From: Meghimatium bilineatum
Taxonomy: Eukaryota; Mollusca; Gastropoda; Stylommatophora; Philomycidae
Length of the DNA stretch: 64,000 nt
Assembly (NCBI GenBank): GCA_034231615.1
Contig: CM067315.1
Location: 28,133,623-28,197,622 of the forward strand
Direction of reading: 5' to 3'
A program made the translations under genes and the position numbers. Position 1 is the stretch's first letter. The number at the start of each line of letters is the position of its first letter. Shown here piece by piece: positions 24,947 through 36,825 of this stretch. The notes under the pieces are model-generated. The model ran no database searches. It saw nothing but the letters and a program-made list of their open reading frames with translations, and was not told the origin of the DNA.

Positions 24947-25904
24947 ATTTGAAAACGTGAAATTATATTTTTATTTGGACTCCTAGACCGGGGAATGTGG
25001 CTGCAAATTACATTTTATTTTTGGTAAGGCCTGCACGGGAAAATCTGTCATTTTTAGTGACAGCTCATGCTTCAAATTTTGTATACTAGAATACCATGTA
25101 AAAATCCAATATTCTATTCTGGAAATGACTGTACCATCATTTCTTAAACCCTAAAAGCGATATTTATCTACGTTAACTAACCTCATTCATAATCATATTA
25201 CATAAACTACTGACATTTATACCTATATAATAAAACTAATAAAATTTATAACAATTAACCGTTCGTTGAATTATGTCATTATCTTATTATAATTCATATA
25301 CAAACCACATTTAAATGTGTGGACTTGATTGTCGGTACAAGGGATGAAGGGACTCGTTGTTATATGTTTTATTTTTGGTAACACATTTACCTATATTTGT
25401 TTATCTTAATTGTCGGTACACCCGGAAATATCCCAGGTCCTACCTGGTCATTGATATATAAACTGCCACAACAGCTTCTTAATTACAAAAATGTCTGATA
25501 ATATATCCAGAATAGGGCAAATGGAGATGAGGTGTGGCGTCACTGATAGTGAACACAGCTGAAGTCTTGAAGGAATGTTCGTGAACCAGCAGAGACCTGG
25601 AACTGTCATCCATCGTGTATCTGCAGATATTCTCGAGGGGAGAGAGAATAATCTAAGTATGTTGTCCTATGTAAAATGATAATCTTGCGATAATTAACCA
25701 ATGAATATTTGGGCAATTGATGTTTTACCAAATACTGCCCATGATGTCCTGAACACATAGTCCATTCCTGTTTAGTTATATGAAACATTGTTTGCTGTGT
25801 ATACATTGCAATCCTCACTGCCACATCTTGTCTCAATGTCTTACTTTTGTCTTCTATCAAAAAATCTTCATGGATAACGAAGATATGAGGTTGGCGGACA
25901 TGAT
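24945..25904. other. mostly unassigned
   Basis: No gene seen. At 25,365-25,445 the sequence TTTTTGGTAACACATTTACC...CCCGGAAATATCCCAGG resembles the end of the hammerhead-bearing repeat at 31.9 kb, so this may be a tail-only copy. Confidence 0.4.
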
Positions 25905-26110
25905 ATCCGTGTCCTTATGTGGCACAATTCTTGATGACGGGGAATGCCAGATGTATTATCACTACGGATGTTCCCCTCTGTGGCAAAATGATACAGAGCG
26001 CGTCTGTGACGACCAAGGTACTGAGGTCGATCCCCGCAACAGGCAATTGTGCATCCAGAACGTTCCGAAATCACTGGGAAACTACTGAACGTATTTATAT
26101 TGTCTAGAAA
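25905..26110 (+). mobile_element. SINE F, tRNA-headed copy
   Basis: Candidate polymerase III boxes: A-box-like TGGCAAAATGATACAGAG and B-box-like GAGGTCGATCCCC (about 26,025-26,037). The body CAATTGTGCATCCAGAACG and the AACTACTGAACG / ATTGTCTAGAAAAT tail are shared with 35.0 and 47.4 kb. Confidence 0.7.
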
Positions 26111-26261
26111 ATGCTGGGTTTAAGCAACGTTCTGAATATTATATGCGACCAATTTATTTTTTATGGCCAATAAATCTTTCAGAGAATAATAAGATAGTTT
26201 GCCCAGATGTGTTTACTTTTTCTCTGGTAGGGCATTGTAATCCTAAAATATTACCGCTCTG

Positions 26262-26450
26262 TATTGCCTTCCTTCGGGGACTAAACATACCTCAACAAAC
26301 TCACCTTACACAAGTGTCGTTGAGATCTTATATAAGTCTTGGTGTCGCCTCAGTTACACAACTGAGTAGAGCCTGTGCTCTTTGTGAGAAAAGCGTTTGT
26401 CAAGAACTGCGTGCTCACTGCTAAAGGAATGTCATCTTTTCATCATCATA
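26262..26450 (+). repeat. dispersed repeat family E, copy 2
   Basis: Shares GGACTAAACATA, TGGTGTCGCC-CAGTTACACAACTGAG and the CATCATCAT end with the 22.8-kb copy. Confidence 0.55.
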
Positions 26451-26578
26451 TTTCACAATTATTTCCAAGCTTCAATTATTACTATCACTTGCCTAACATT
26501 CACTATTTAGTTGCCTTTGTCTATTAATATTTGGCTTTTCTTCCTTCTCTCTCTCTTGTGCATTTGGTTATCACGTAC

Positions 26579-26704
26579 CTCATCGTGTTTTTGCGTCAAA
26601 ACGTAGAAGGAATAAAACTGCATTACGCTGCCGGAATAAACAATTCTTTGATCTTCATCTTCTGATGCATCAAATCTTCCTTCTATCGTTTTCTTATTAG
26701 CCAT
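26579..26704 (-). CDS. possible first coding exon, unidentified
   Basis: An ATG in a strong animal start context (AACAATGGC) opens a 42-codon frame, MANKKTIEGRFDASEDEDQR onward. It ends exactly at a good splice-donor match (GATGAG|GTACGTGA) in phase 0. I recognise no domain and see no following exon. The frame also reads on for 20 more codons without splicing. It could be a chance frame. Bases 26,760-27,069 hold nothing recognised. Confidence 0.22.
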
Positions 26705-27069
26705 TGTTATTTTCACATGTCACTTGTAATAAGAGGGAAGTTTTAGATCTTTAAAAATTGTTTAATTCATTTTTTTAAATCTTTGACCAATATCAAAATG
26801 TAACAATTGTTGAATATTTTCTGTCTTAACCCTACGTTACACAGTGTCATTTTCATCTATTTTTTATTATTGTAATATATCTAGGTCATTATTGTGTTCA
26901 CCGTTGTGTTTACAGTGTTGTTTCCCTGTAAATCAGATGATTTTCGATGAATTCCTCAATTTTTCAAAGTGATATATAATTTATATAATATACTGCATAT
27001 ATTTCAATTTTCATAAGTCTCAAAATTGTGTAAATAAACAATGTTTGTGTATTTTTACAAGGTTTATTT

Positions 27070-27704
27070 GGTACAATCCCAGATGAAGTGTCTACCTACT
27101 ATATGAAGTGTGAACGAAGTTTGATACCATAACAGGTTCATTATAAATGTGTTATAGTGCGCAAAGTTTTCGTGTAGTCATTAAAGTTACATACAATCAG
27201 ACCGTGAATTCATACAAGCAAACTGGGAAATGTACGCGAAGATTAAATTATGCCACGATTTAATGGCACGAATGCGCATCGGAGAAGAAGGGATAATTGT
27301 GGACGTTAGCGACTGCTACCGTATGAATCCATCTGCTTACTACGCGGATAGCCCTCAGTCCCCCAGGGTCATCCAAGGAAAGCAGTAGGTTTCTATACGT
27401 AGCGCGCAGATCAATACATTCGGCAGTACATCGATGTATCTAGCGACAGTAAAATGCGTTATCACCCTATCCCGTCTCCTAAACTCTACACATCTCAGTC
27501 TCAAGGGAGACAGAATCTATGTTCTTCCTATTTCTATAGATACGTCAGCCATTTCGCTAGCAGACATGAATCGGCGATGTGGCGTCACACAAACTAATAA
27601 AATATTACATTTCTAAAAGATACTAACAGCTGCTTAAAAATTTCGATCTCCGCAAAACCCAAAAAAAATTTGATCTTGGTAGTCACTTGATCTGGGATTG
27701 TACC
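27070..27704. mobile_element. 635-bp terminal-inverted-repeat element (non-autonomous)
   Basis: 27-bp terminal inverted repeats beginning GGTACAATCCCAGAT match at 25 of 27 positions (27,070-27,096 against 27,678-27,704). No transposase frame lies inside. Both flanks contain GTTTAT, but two extra bases on the left leave the target duplication unclear, so I do not assign a superfamily. Confidence 0.75.
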
Positions 27705-28029
27705 GTTTATCTCTGTTATTCAGTGTCATTTCAATTATTTAAAAAAATGAAACATTCATTATTTATGCCACTTTAGTTTGCGTATGCATTCAGTTTTTGA
27801 ATGAGTTTACGTATGCATTCAGTTTGTGACCAAATAAACTCCTTCCCCTCCAAACCAAACATTAAATAGAAAATGATACCAAATACATAGAAACAGCAAT
27901 ATACAATTCGTCATAATTTATAAAACATATTACGCATATTAAACCTAATACGCATGAAATATTCAGTAAGCATATTTTTATCTTGGAAAACCTTAAATGG
28001 TGTAATAAACTTAAACTGATGTAAATATG
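27705..28029. other. no gene seen
   Basis: AT-rich. It holds a local duplication of GCATTCAGTTT with GTTTACGTATGCATTCAG (27,778-27,825). Confidence 0.5.
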
Positions 28030-30495
28030 TCAAGTCTTATCAATAGATCTACTAATGTTGTTGTAGAATTCATTGATCCATGTAACGGCTTATCAATAGA
28101 TCTACTAATGTTGTAGAATTCATTGATCCATGTCACGGCTTATCAATAGATCTACTAATGTTGTTGTTGTAGAATTCATTGATCCATGTAACGGCTTATC
28201 AATAGATCTACTAATGTTGTTGTAGAAATCATTGATCCATGTCACGGCTTATCAATAGATCTACTAATGTTGTTGTGGAATTCATTGATCCATGTCACGG
28301 CCTATCAATAGATCTACTAATGTTGTTATTGTAGAATTCATTGATCCATGTCACGGCTTATCAATAGATCTACTAATGTTGTTGTTGTAGAATTCATTGA
28401 TCCATGTAACGGCTTATCAATAGATCTACTAATGTTGTTATTGTAGAATTCATTGATCCATGTAACGGCTTATCAATAGATCTACTAATGTTGTTGTGGA
28501 AATCATTGATCCATGTCACGGCTTATCAATAGATCTACTAATGTTGTTGTGGAATTCATTGATCCATGTCACGGCTTATCAATAGATCTACTAATGTTGT
28601 TGTGGAATTCATTGATCCATGTCACGGCTTATCAATAGATCTACTAATGTTGTTGTTGTAGAATTCATTGATCCATGTAACGGCTTATCAATAGATCTAC
28701 TAATGTTGTTGTGGAATTCATTGATCCATGTCACGGCTTATCAATAGATCTACTAATGTTGTTGTGGAATTCATTGATCCATGTCACGGCCTATCAATAG
28801 ATCTACTAATGTTGTTATTGTAGAATTCATTGATCCATGTAACGGCTTATCAATAGATCTACTAATGTTGTTGTTGTAGAATTCATTGATCCATGTCACG
28901 GCCTATCAATAGATCTACTAATGTTGTTATTGTAGAATTCATTGATCCATGTAACGGCTTATCAATAGATCTACTAATGTTGTTGTTGTAGAATTCATTG
29001 ATCCATGTAACGGCTTATCAATAGATCTACTAATGTTGTTGTTGTAGAATTCATTGATCCATGTAACGGCTTATAAATAGATCTACTAATGTTGTTGTAG
29101 AATCCATTGATCCATGTAACGGCTTATCAATAGATCTACTAATGTTGTTGTAGAATTCATTGATCCATGTAACGGCTTATCAATAGATCTACTAATGTTG
29201 TTGTAGAATTCATTGATCCATGTCACGGCTTATCAATAGATCTACTAATGTTGTTGTTGTAGAATTCATTGATCCATGTAACGGCTTATCAATAGATCTA
29301 CTAATGTTGTTGTAGAATTCATTGATCCATGTAACGGCTTATCAATAGATCTACTAATGTTGTTGTTGTAGAATTCATTGATCCATGTCACGGCTAATCA
29401 ATAGATCTACTAATGTTGTTGTTGTAGAATTCATTGATCCATGTAACGGATTATTAATAGATCTATTAATGTTGTTGTTGTAGAATTCATTGATCCATGT
29501 AACGGCTTATCAATAGATCTACTAATGTTGTTGTTGTAGAATTCATTGATCCATGTCACGGCCTATCAATAGATCTACTAATGTTGTTATTGTAGAATTC
29601 ATTGATCCATGTAACGGCTTATCAATAGATCTACTAATGTTGTTGTTGTAGAATTCATTGATCCATGTAACGGCTTATCAATAGATCTACTAATGTTGTT
29701 GTTGTAGAATTCATTGATCCATGTAACGGCTTATAAATAGATCTACTAATGTTGTTGTAGAATCCATTGATCCATGTAACGGCTTATCAATAGATCTACT
29801 AATGTTGTTGTAGAATTCATTGATCCATGTAACGGCTTATCAATAGATCTACTAATGTTGTTGTAGAATTCATTGATCCATGTCACGGCTTATCAATAGA
29901 TCTACTAATGTTGTTGTTGTAGAATTCATTGATCCATGTAACGGCTTATCAATAGATCTACTAATGTTGTTGTTGTAGAATTCATTGATCCATGTAACGG
30001 CTTATCAATAGATCTACTAATGTTGTTGTTGTAGAATTCATTGATCCATGTCACGGCTAATCAATAGATCTACTAATGTTGTTGTTGTAGAATTCATTGA
30101 TCCATGTAACGGCTTATCAATAGATCTACTAATGTTGTTGTTGTAGAATTCATTGATCCATGTAACGGCTTATCAATATATCTACTAATGTTGTTGTTGT
30201 AGAATTCATTAATCCATGTAACGGCTTATCAATAGATCTACTAATGTTGTTATTGTAGAATTCATTGATCCATGTAACGGCTTATCAATAGATCTACTAA
30301 TGTTGTTGTAGAATTCATTGATCCATGTCACGGCTTATCAATAGATCTACTAATGTTGTTGTTGTAGAATTCATTGATCCATGTAACGGCTTATCAATAG
30401 ATCTACTAATGTTGTTGTTGTAGAATTCATTGATCCATGTAACGGCCTATCAATAGATCTACTAATGTTGTTGTAGAATTCATTGATCCATGTGA
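28030..30495. repeat. 56-bp satellite, about 45 copies, with 660-bp higher-order repeat
   Basis: The unit is 56 bp (GAATTCATTGATCCATG, AACGGCTTATCAATAG, ATCTACTAATG, then GTT repeats) and varies in 3-bp steps through the number of GTT triplets. Variant sites such as TAACGG/TCACGG, TTATAAATAG and AATCCATTG recur 660 bp apart, for example TTATAAATAG at 29,071 and 29,731. No gene lies inside. Confidence 0.97.
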
Positions 30496-30859
30496 CGTGT
30501 GTGTTTTGACAGACTTGGAATAAATCTTATAGATACAAATATGAAGTTTGCAAATCCAGTAGGTTCTATTATGTTTTCTGTAATTTTTGTGTGTACAAAC
30601 TGGCATTAACAATAAGCAATAGTTAATAGTCAATTTATGATTTAAATGCACTTATTATTACTGTTTTTTTCACCAAATTCTTTACTGAGGACGCACCTAC
30701 GACCATGATTATTTTAGACATGGTTAATACATCATAAAGTCAAAGAAATGTGCATAAATTACTTGTTATACATATGTATAGATTTACATAGAATACTTGT
30801 TATACATATATATAGGTATACATATAATACCAACATGAATAGAAATAGATATACGTGTT
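30496..30859. other. no gene seen
   Basis: AT-rich, with a local duplication of ACTTGTTATACATAT (30,760-30,815). Confidence 0.5.
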
Positions 30860-31975
30860 ACCAAAAAGAAAGTGCCGAAGAAAGGAGCACCCAGTCTTCC
30901 CACGCGCATTCGTCCACTCATCCTTTGTCTTTCTATGTCAGCCCCTGAAACACATCTACAAAATGATACCTTCCTACGACGCTGTTTTCCTCGACGTCTC
31001 CCTTCGCTTCAGAAGTGCCCTACCTGTGTTCCGTCCCTTGCAACCCATCTCCGCATATTTACCTCCTGTGACGTATCTCTGTTATATTTAGGAGCCACCC
31101 CAGTTTACCACTTCGTATCCTGACTATACCTTTCTTCTTTCTTTCTTCTCTTTTTTTCACCTTTCTTCTCTTCATCCCTTTTCTATCTTATATTTATAAT
31201 TGTATACATTTTGTTCGAGTCATGGTTGCTGCAAAATTATCGTGACATGTGCACTTTACGGCTCTATCCATCTCTATTCTACCCCCATATATTTAATCAC
31301 TTTCACAAAGCCTCGACTCGCATACTACGCTCCTGAGTCGTACGTAATGTTCACTGCTTGTAGCGCTTGTTATAAGTCTCTGTTTTGTACCTTGACAAAC
31401 ATTCTTTGTCTACGGTCCGGTTTTGGTTAATGCGTTCCGCTCTCCTTTCCGTCTGTTGTTTCAAGCCATTAAGTCTCCAAATTAAGACAACACAGCTTCA
31501 GTGATCCAAGCTGAGTACATTTTTATTTTTTTTATTTTTACTTTTATTGTATTTAACTTGATTTTCATTCCATTTTATTATTTTCACTTCATCGGTTCTT
31601 TCATTTTTTTCCATTTGATTTCCCTTCCTTATCTCACCACTTATGTTTCCCATCCATCTTTACCCCTATCATGCTAACCTGCGTGTGCTTCTCTCGTCTT
31701 CTGGTCTCTCTCCTTCTTTTCTTCCTATAATTACCATACCATATGTTTGTCTATATGTAAAATGTGTTCGCTGTGTTCTTTTGTTTGTCATGATGACGGT
31801 TTTTTTTTGTCCAAACGCCGCTGTCAATGTTACTTGTTGCTAGGTTTTTTTACTGACTTATTCTGGTAACACATACACCTATTTCTGTTGATTTTGATAT
31901 TTGTCTTGTGTTACCCCAGCTACCTATTCCCAGTTTCGGGTTGTTACCCGACACCGGAACTTTTATATCTATACA
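30860..31975 (+). mobile_element. hammerhead-like repeat (Penelope-like candidate), copy at 31 kb
   Basis: Contains the block found in the other copies: pyrimidine-rich spacer, CCATACCATATGTTTGTCTA, then the core TCATGATGACGG...GTCCAAACGCCG (about 31,788-31,826) and a tail TTCTGGTAACACATACACC...GTTTCGGG. The upstream part (TTCAGAAGTGCCCTACCTGT) matches the minus copy at 48.6 kb. Short frames here (30,748-31,123) have no recognised domain. Confidence 0.6.
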
Positions 31976-32552
31976 TAGAATATGTATGTTCGTGTGCTAC
32001 ACATTTCTAATGAAAATCCTAAAAAATATCCAAATATAGTCATCATTTTTTAACTTGAAATAAAACAATTGACAGGGCAGATAAATACCATTTAGTAGTT
32101 TGTTAATATAGATTGCTCGGTTTATTCTCTTCCCTACGACAATCCGTTGAGATTGGTCCCCAGGAGGTCTAGGTAATTTACCTCGGTTATCAATAACGTC
32201 CCACTATCACGCAGAGATTCCTGCAATCATTCAACTATCGCACACTAGTTCATCCTATATTAACTTTATTATCTTGTTAGTCAGGAGACAAGTGTTTAGT
32301 TTTAGTATGATTCATTATGTGCTAACCCATAGGTGATCAATCTCTCCTAGTATATGACGAAGAGTTTGCGTGCTGATGGATCCCGTAACTCGCCGGTTTA
32401 TACATACCTTAAGCCGCCCTGGTTTGCTCTCCCAGGTGGGTTAATACAAGTTCATTAAGTCTCAATACCATATTTTCCTCTAGTATAGGGCCCTCATTTT
32501 GAAATAGTTCGTGTAGATATCATACGGTCTGTTTATAAATTGCCTCAACCAT
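31976..32552. other. no gene seen
   Basis: Unique-looking sequence of moderate GC content. Nothing recognised. Confidence 0.45.
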
Positions 32553-32832
32553 TCTTCTTCTTCTGCGTTCGTTCTCAAACTCCTGCAGACTAGCAGGATG
32601 TAGTCAAGAGAACGGAATGCGTTGTATCATGGTTTACAGCATTGCTGCGATATCTGCACCTTTCGGCCTGATACATCCAACTTCATCATGGCTTTGGGTC
32701 ACTGACCCTATATGGGATGGGACAGCCAACTCCATCCCATAACCTCCTTAGTCGCCTTTTACGACAGACGTGGAAGGTAAACATTGTTGCTATTCTTTGC
32801 TCTCCTTTCGGGCCCCGGCAACACACGGGCGG
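32553..32832 (-). mobile_element. SINE A, near full-length copy
   Basis: On the minus strand it starts near CCCGTGTGTTGCCGGGGCCC, passes AAAGAATAGCAAC and a run around GGATGGAGTTGGCTGTCCCA, and ends CTGCAGGAGTTTGAGAACGA plus GCAGAAGAAGAA. About 280 bp. Other copies lie at 42.5, 45.8 and 56.5 kb. No tRNA promoter boxes are obvious, so the head type is unknown. Confidence 0.8.
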
Positions 32833-33189
32833 CCTGAACCATTAAGAAGGAAGTGGATAGACAAAATTTGATAGTTGCTGACAAGGGAGAAAAAAATGAT
32901 AAAAAGGGGGGGGGTGTTGACAAAAGTTGATGTTAATAATAGTTTTACACCAAATAAATTGTTGGAATTTGAAACAAAAATTCCAAAATATGAGAAAAAC
33001 ATATTATTAGTACTTTTATGCTAAAAATATATTGCATTTTTTTGGGAAGAGGGGAGGGAAATTTTTGAAACAGTTAGGCTAAACAGAGGATTGTGTTGTT
33101 GGGGTTGTGGCAGTTGTCAACGAGGGGGTGCTTTGACGGGGGGGGGGGGTGTCAAAAATTAATCAACTATTGTTGGTGTAATTTATGGA
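32833..33189. other. unassigned, with G runs
   Basis: AT-rich sequence with G runs (32,906 and 33,138) and repeated GTTGACAA/GTTGTCAA motifs. No gene. Confidence 0.45.
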
Positions 33190-33490
33190 CAACCCCTTAA
33201 TATGTCATTAATATCCAAAACTAATTTCCCTAGTATTGATGCTTTCAACGCCAATGTGTCGGCTCTTTCATTGCCGCGTACTTCCGCATGTACAGAATAC
33301 TAAATCCACATAAATCTTCGCAGGTTACAATATGGAATATACCCAATCCCTTTATGTCTGAACCACCAATTTTTCCTCTTACTAAACATGGAATGAAAAT
33401 CTGAGTCTGTCATTATTATAGCCCGCATTGTTTTCTTCTTGAGATCCCTTTTAGTTTCCGTCGTAACAACTTCAATATCGATTCTCAAAC
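33190..33490 (-). mobile_element. RNase H domain fragment of a second LINE lineage
   Basis: The minus strand reads RAIIMTDSDFHSMFSKRK, then NLRRFMWI, a stop, and YSVHAEVRGNERADTLALKA. TDS and GNERAD are the standard RNase H D and GNxxAD motifs. The spacing fits a LINE RNase H domain different from the 17-kb one. One in-frame stop and isolation show it is dead. Confidence 0.7.
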
Positions 33491-34284
33491 TGGAGACTTT
33501 TGCCGAATATCCTCGATTCTGTTATACCTCCGGGTCTGGCAGTAAAGCCTTACTCTGACTTTTTAACGGAAATTACAGAACCGCCACTGTTATTTAAGAA
33601 AGACAGTAGATTCATCTTCGTTAAAGGGGGAGGGGGGAGATTTACAACAACAAAACTTAGCCCATCTTCGTGTCACCCTCTTTTTTGTGAGCCATTTGAT
33701 GACATTTATGTGGAAAATCGTTAACAAGGAAGAGATGTTTACTCAACATTTCGACTAAGCACTAAATGCCATGTTCAGATTTCCTAAAGAGGTCGAGGTA
33801 GGGAGTTGAACACCCTAGCCCACATCACTACCTTATCTGCGAGCTTTCATTAATGTCACCTTCCTTCCCACCGATCTCTGCGACTCTTATCAGCTAAATC
33901 TGTACTTCATTGCTTCTGCACGAGTGTCTGAAACAAAACATCCAGTTTTAACCCTTCTTAATCACCTCTTGCGACATGCATAGCAGGTTACGTTTAATAC
34001 TCCGTAATATCTAAATAAATGCATGAAAAATGTGTTTTTAGAGATATTGTGAAACTTGAGTGATTGAGTTACAATAATTTAAACACTCTCTTCAGAGATA
34101 CAAGGCATGAAATTCTGGAACTTTCGCGTATACAAGAAGTCTCAAATTTCCATGAAATCTGGCAAATTTATTACTACTAACACTTTGACACCTTTCTATG
34201 CCGAACCCAGGGGAGGTTAAACAGCCACAAGCAAATAAATGTCAACAAAATCAGTTCAAATAAATACGGGTTTGTATTCGTCTA

Positions 34285-34292
<8 letters not shown>
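33491..34292. other. no gene seen
   Basis: Nothing recognised. The stretch CACTAAATGCCATGTTCAG (33,758) has a near copy at 44,533, suggesting a weak dispersed repeat. Confidence 0.4.

Positions 34293-34331
<39 letters not shown>
34293..34331. repeat. GA microsatellite
   Basis: About 19 GA units after TGTGTGTGTG. Confidence 0.97.
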
Positions 34332-34335
<4 letters not shown>

Positions 34336-34639
34336 AGTCAGTGTTTGTGTATGTGTATATATATTTGACAACTATATTTTCTTCCTACCTCACCCACCCC
34401 ATCCCCCCCAAAAAAAAACCCACTCCTTCATTTTTTGCCAGATAACTATTCAGGAGAAATTGGATTTCGACAACAACACTCGATCTACTCTGTGTGTAAT
34501 AACTCTCTTACAGATATTTAAATTGAATGACATAATGTTTGCCGAATTCCCTGTTAGGCGATGTCTTGTGGATTTTAGTTATATCTTGTATATGCATAAA
34601 AAAATACTATTTTCTATAAAATAAAAGTGTTCTTTGTCT

Positions 34640-34850
34640 GTCTGTGCGCCCATGTTTTACCTGGGGCAAAGAGCGGTAACAATGCTAGGTTGGGGCAAAG
34701 AACGTTAACAGTGCCAGGTTGGGACAAAGAACAGTAACAATGTCAGGTTGGGACAAAGAACAGTAACAATGTCAGGTTGGGGGGAAAAACGGTACAAATG
34801 CCAGTTTGGGGCAAAGAACGGTAGCAATGTCAGGTTTGGGGAAAGAACTA
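34640..34850. repeat. 30-bp minisatellite
   Basis: About six imperfect copies of a 30-31 bp unit containing GGGACAAAGAACAGTAACAA. Confidence 0.9.
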
Positions 34851-35029
34851 ATATAAAGAACTTATATTAACTTTAATATAAGCACATTCCAGGCGAAAGA
34901 ATAAGCAACTGTGTACATAAATGGATTGAATTGACATAGTTAATTACGTAAGGAACATTGAGCGATCAGAACATTTTTGAAAGTATGAATCATGGCTGCT
35001 CTAAAATTTTTAAAAATGATAGCATAACC

Positions 35030-35215
35030 TATTCAGGACGTAGCTATGAACCCAACATTTGTTGGCTGTGGTGATTTTCTAGGCAATATAATATGTTCAG
35101 TAGTTTGCCATTGCTTTCTGAAAGGTCTGGATGCACAATTGCATGTGGCGTGGATCGAACTCGCTACTTTGGCCGTCACGGACGGACTTTGTATCACTTC
35201 GTCACAGAACTGGAT
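35030..35215 (-). mobile_element. SINE F, best copy
   Basis: On the minus strand: tRNA-like head with A-box-like TGACGAAGTGATACAAAG and B-box-like GAGTTCGATCCAC. The body is CAATTGTGCATCCAGACC, and the tail is AGCAATGGCAAACTACTGAA...TTGCCTAGAAAATC ending near CATAGCTACGTCCTGAATAG. The tail resembles the RTE-derived tails seen in several animal SINEs. Confidence 0.75.
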
Positions 35216-35817
35216 AAAAGACAGAAATTTCCTCTCAAGAAAGAGCAAGATTGATCTAAAGTTCACAACAACCGGTAAAAATAAACATACGAAGTGATTG
35301 ACAAATCAGAATCGAACTGAAATTGTCAGGCGCTACACTTTGATAGATTTATTGAAACGGGGATCAGACAAATATGGATTTGTCCGGTGTGTGCTGATGT
35401 TAACCCGCACTCATAATTCATAGAACTATTTGTTTCAGTTTGTATACAGAGGTTTGAACTGTAAAGAGAAGTCGTGGTCGTTAATGCTCGCGAATGTTTT
35501 AACTCAAGTGACACGAACACCACATGTCATTACAAGAGCACTATTGTGCTCACTAGCAAAGGGACCTCTGATCTACAGCAAGTATTGAGGTTGCAGAAAT
35601 TTACGGCAAGTCCTTGTGAGAACATAAGACTAACAAGCACGAGGTCTTACACCATATAGCCATAATGAGTTCAATAATCATCTAGGACTCGCTAAATCTC
35701 TGAAGAGCTTCCACATCAAAAACAAATGTGGGAAACCCGAGCCCAACTCTAGTGTATGGTGTTTCCTATACCGGAACCATGCTCACAAATGAAAAAAAGG
35801 TTCAGTACCTGAAGGCA
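35216..35817. other. no gene seen
   Basis: Short open frames without recognisable domains. Confidence 0.45.
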
Positions 35818-36095
35818 TCATCATTAAGTGCCGTCTCCGCAACGAAGGTTGGCTGCAACGGATCTCCAACATCCCCTGTCTCTTGTATTGATTGTGCATT
35901 CTGCTAGACTGTAACCTGTCCATCGTGTGATGTTACTCTCCCACTTGTATCTCTGCCTACCTCTTGACCAAAATATTTCATTTGCCTGATCTTCATTTCT
36001 CTTATCAGTTCTTTCTTCATATTAAGTGTCTTTAGCATATCTTTATTAGTTTTCTTCTCTTTCCATGATGTTCTCCCTATTCTTAATACCTGTCA
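35818..36095 (-). mobile_element. LINE alpha 3' fragment with internal deletion
   Basis: The minus strand reads VLRIGRTSWKEKKTNKDMLK, then KIRQMKYFGQ. It jumps to RYKWESNITRWTGYSLAECT and ends CGDGT plus the GAT tail. The LEGK segment between is deleted. The order agrees with the longer copy at 60.3 kb. Confidence 0.78.
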
Positions 36096-36597
36096 TCACC
36101 TGTCAACCTGAGGGCACAGAAACACAATGTCTAATTACGCGAAACAAATTCACTGGCAGCTGAACACCTCGTGCGAAATATACGTGGTCGACCAAGCCTA
36201 AACCTCTGGTTACTGCCTCCTCGGAGACTGTCATCCAGGTACATGTTTTGACCTGTTAAGTTCAACGCCACATTTGGTGATAAACCATCACGGCTTCATC
36301 GTCATTGCGAATCCATCGCCTGGAGACAGATCAGAAGGTTGTCAGAGGCTAGGGAAACTCACCCTTATTAAAAGTATGATGAAAACGAATGAGCTGGGCC
36401 GGGATGCACAAAATAATGCAGCTCCGCTGTTAAACCAGCAGCACAACGTACTTCAAGCTCCTCGTCGGAAATCACACGAATTCTCGCGTTGTTATCAGAG
36501 AGCAAAAACATACGTAAAATAGGTAAAAGTAGCTCCCATGGACTCTGCCGTCGGGGATGAAGATAACTCTTCATGTACTAAACCGCAACAACTATTA
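36096..36597. other. no gene seen
   Basis: Nothing recognised. Confidence 0.45.
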
Positions 36598-36825
36598 GGT
36601 GGGGGTAGCCAGTTCCCTTCCTTGCTGTTTTTGTTACCTTCCCTAACTCATGCTTCAGGTACTCATTTACAGCTGAGTCGACTGGAGGAGTGGTAGTGTC
36701 AAGTGAGAAATCACAACCCGGATTTTTTTAAACCCGAAACCCGGACGTGGTTTCGAACCTGACACGCAGTAACCAGATGATAGCAAGCAAGCTCACTCTC
36801 CACTTGGCTACCGCGGTCCTCAAAA
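36598..36825 (-). mobile_element. SINE H, tRNA-headed
   Basis: The minus strand begins GAGGACCGCGGTAGCCAAGT with an A box (TAGCCAAGTGG) and a B box (AGGTTCGAAACC) correctly placed for a tRNA with a long variable arm. The body runs on through AATGAGTACCTGAAGCATG and ends near GGCTACCCCCACC. Only one copy was seen in this window. Confidence 0.65.

Noticed and set aside
30748-31123. Overlapping short frames at 30.75-31.12 kb as a possible small gene
   Set aside because: They lie in the dispersed hammerhead-like repeat. No domain was recognised and no single frame dominates.
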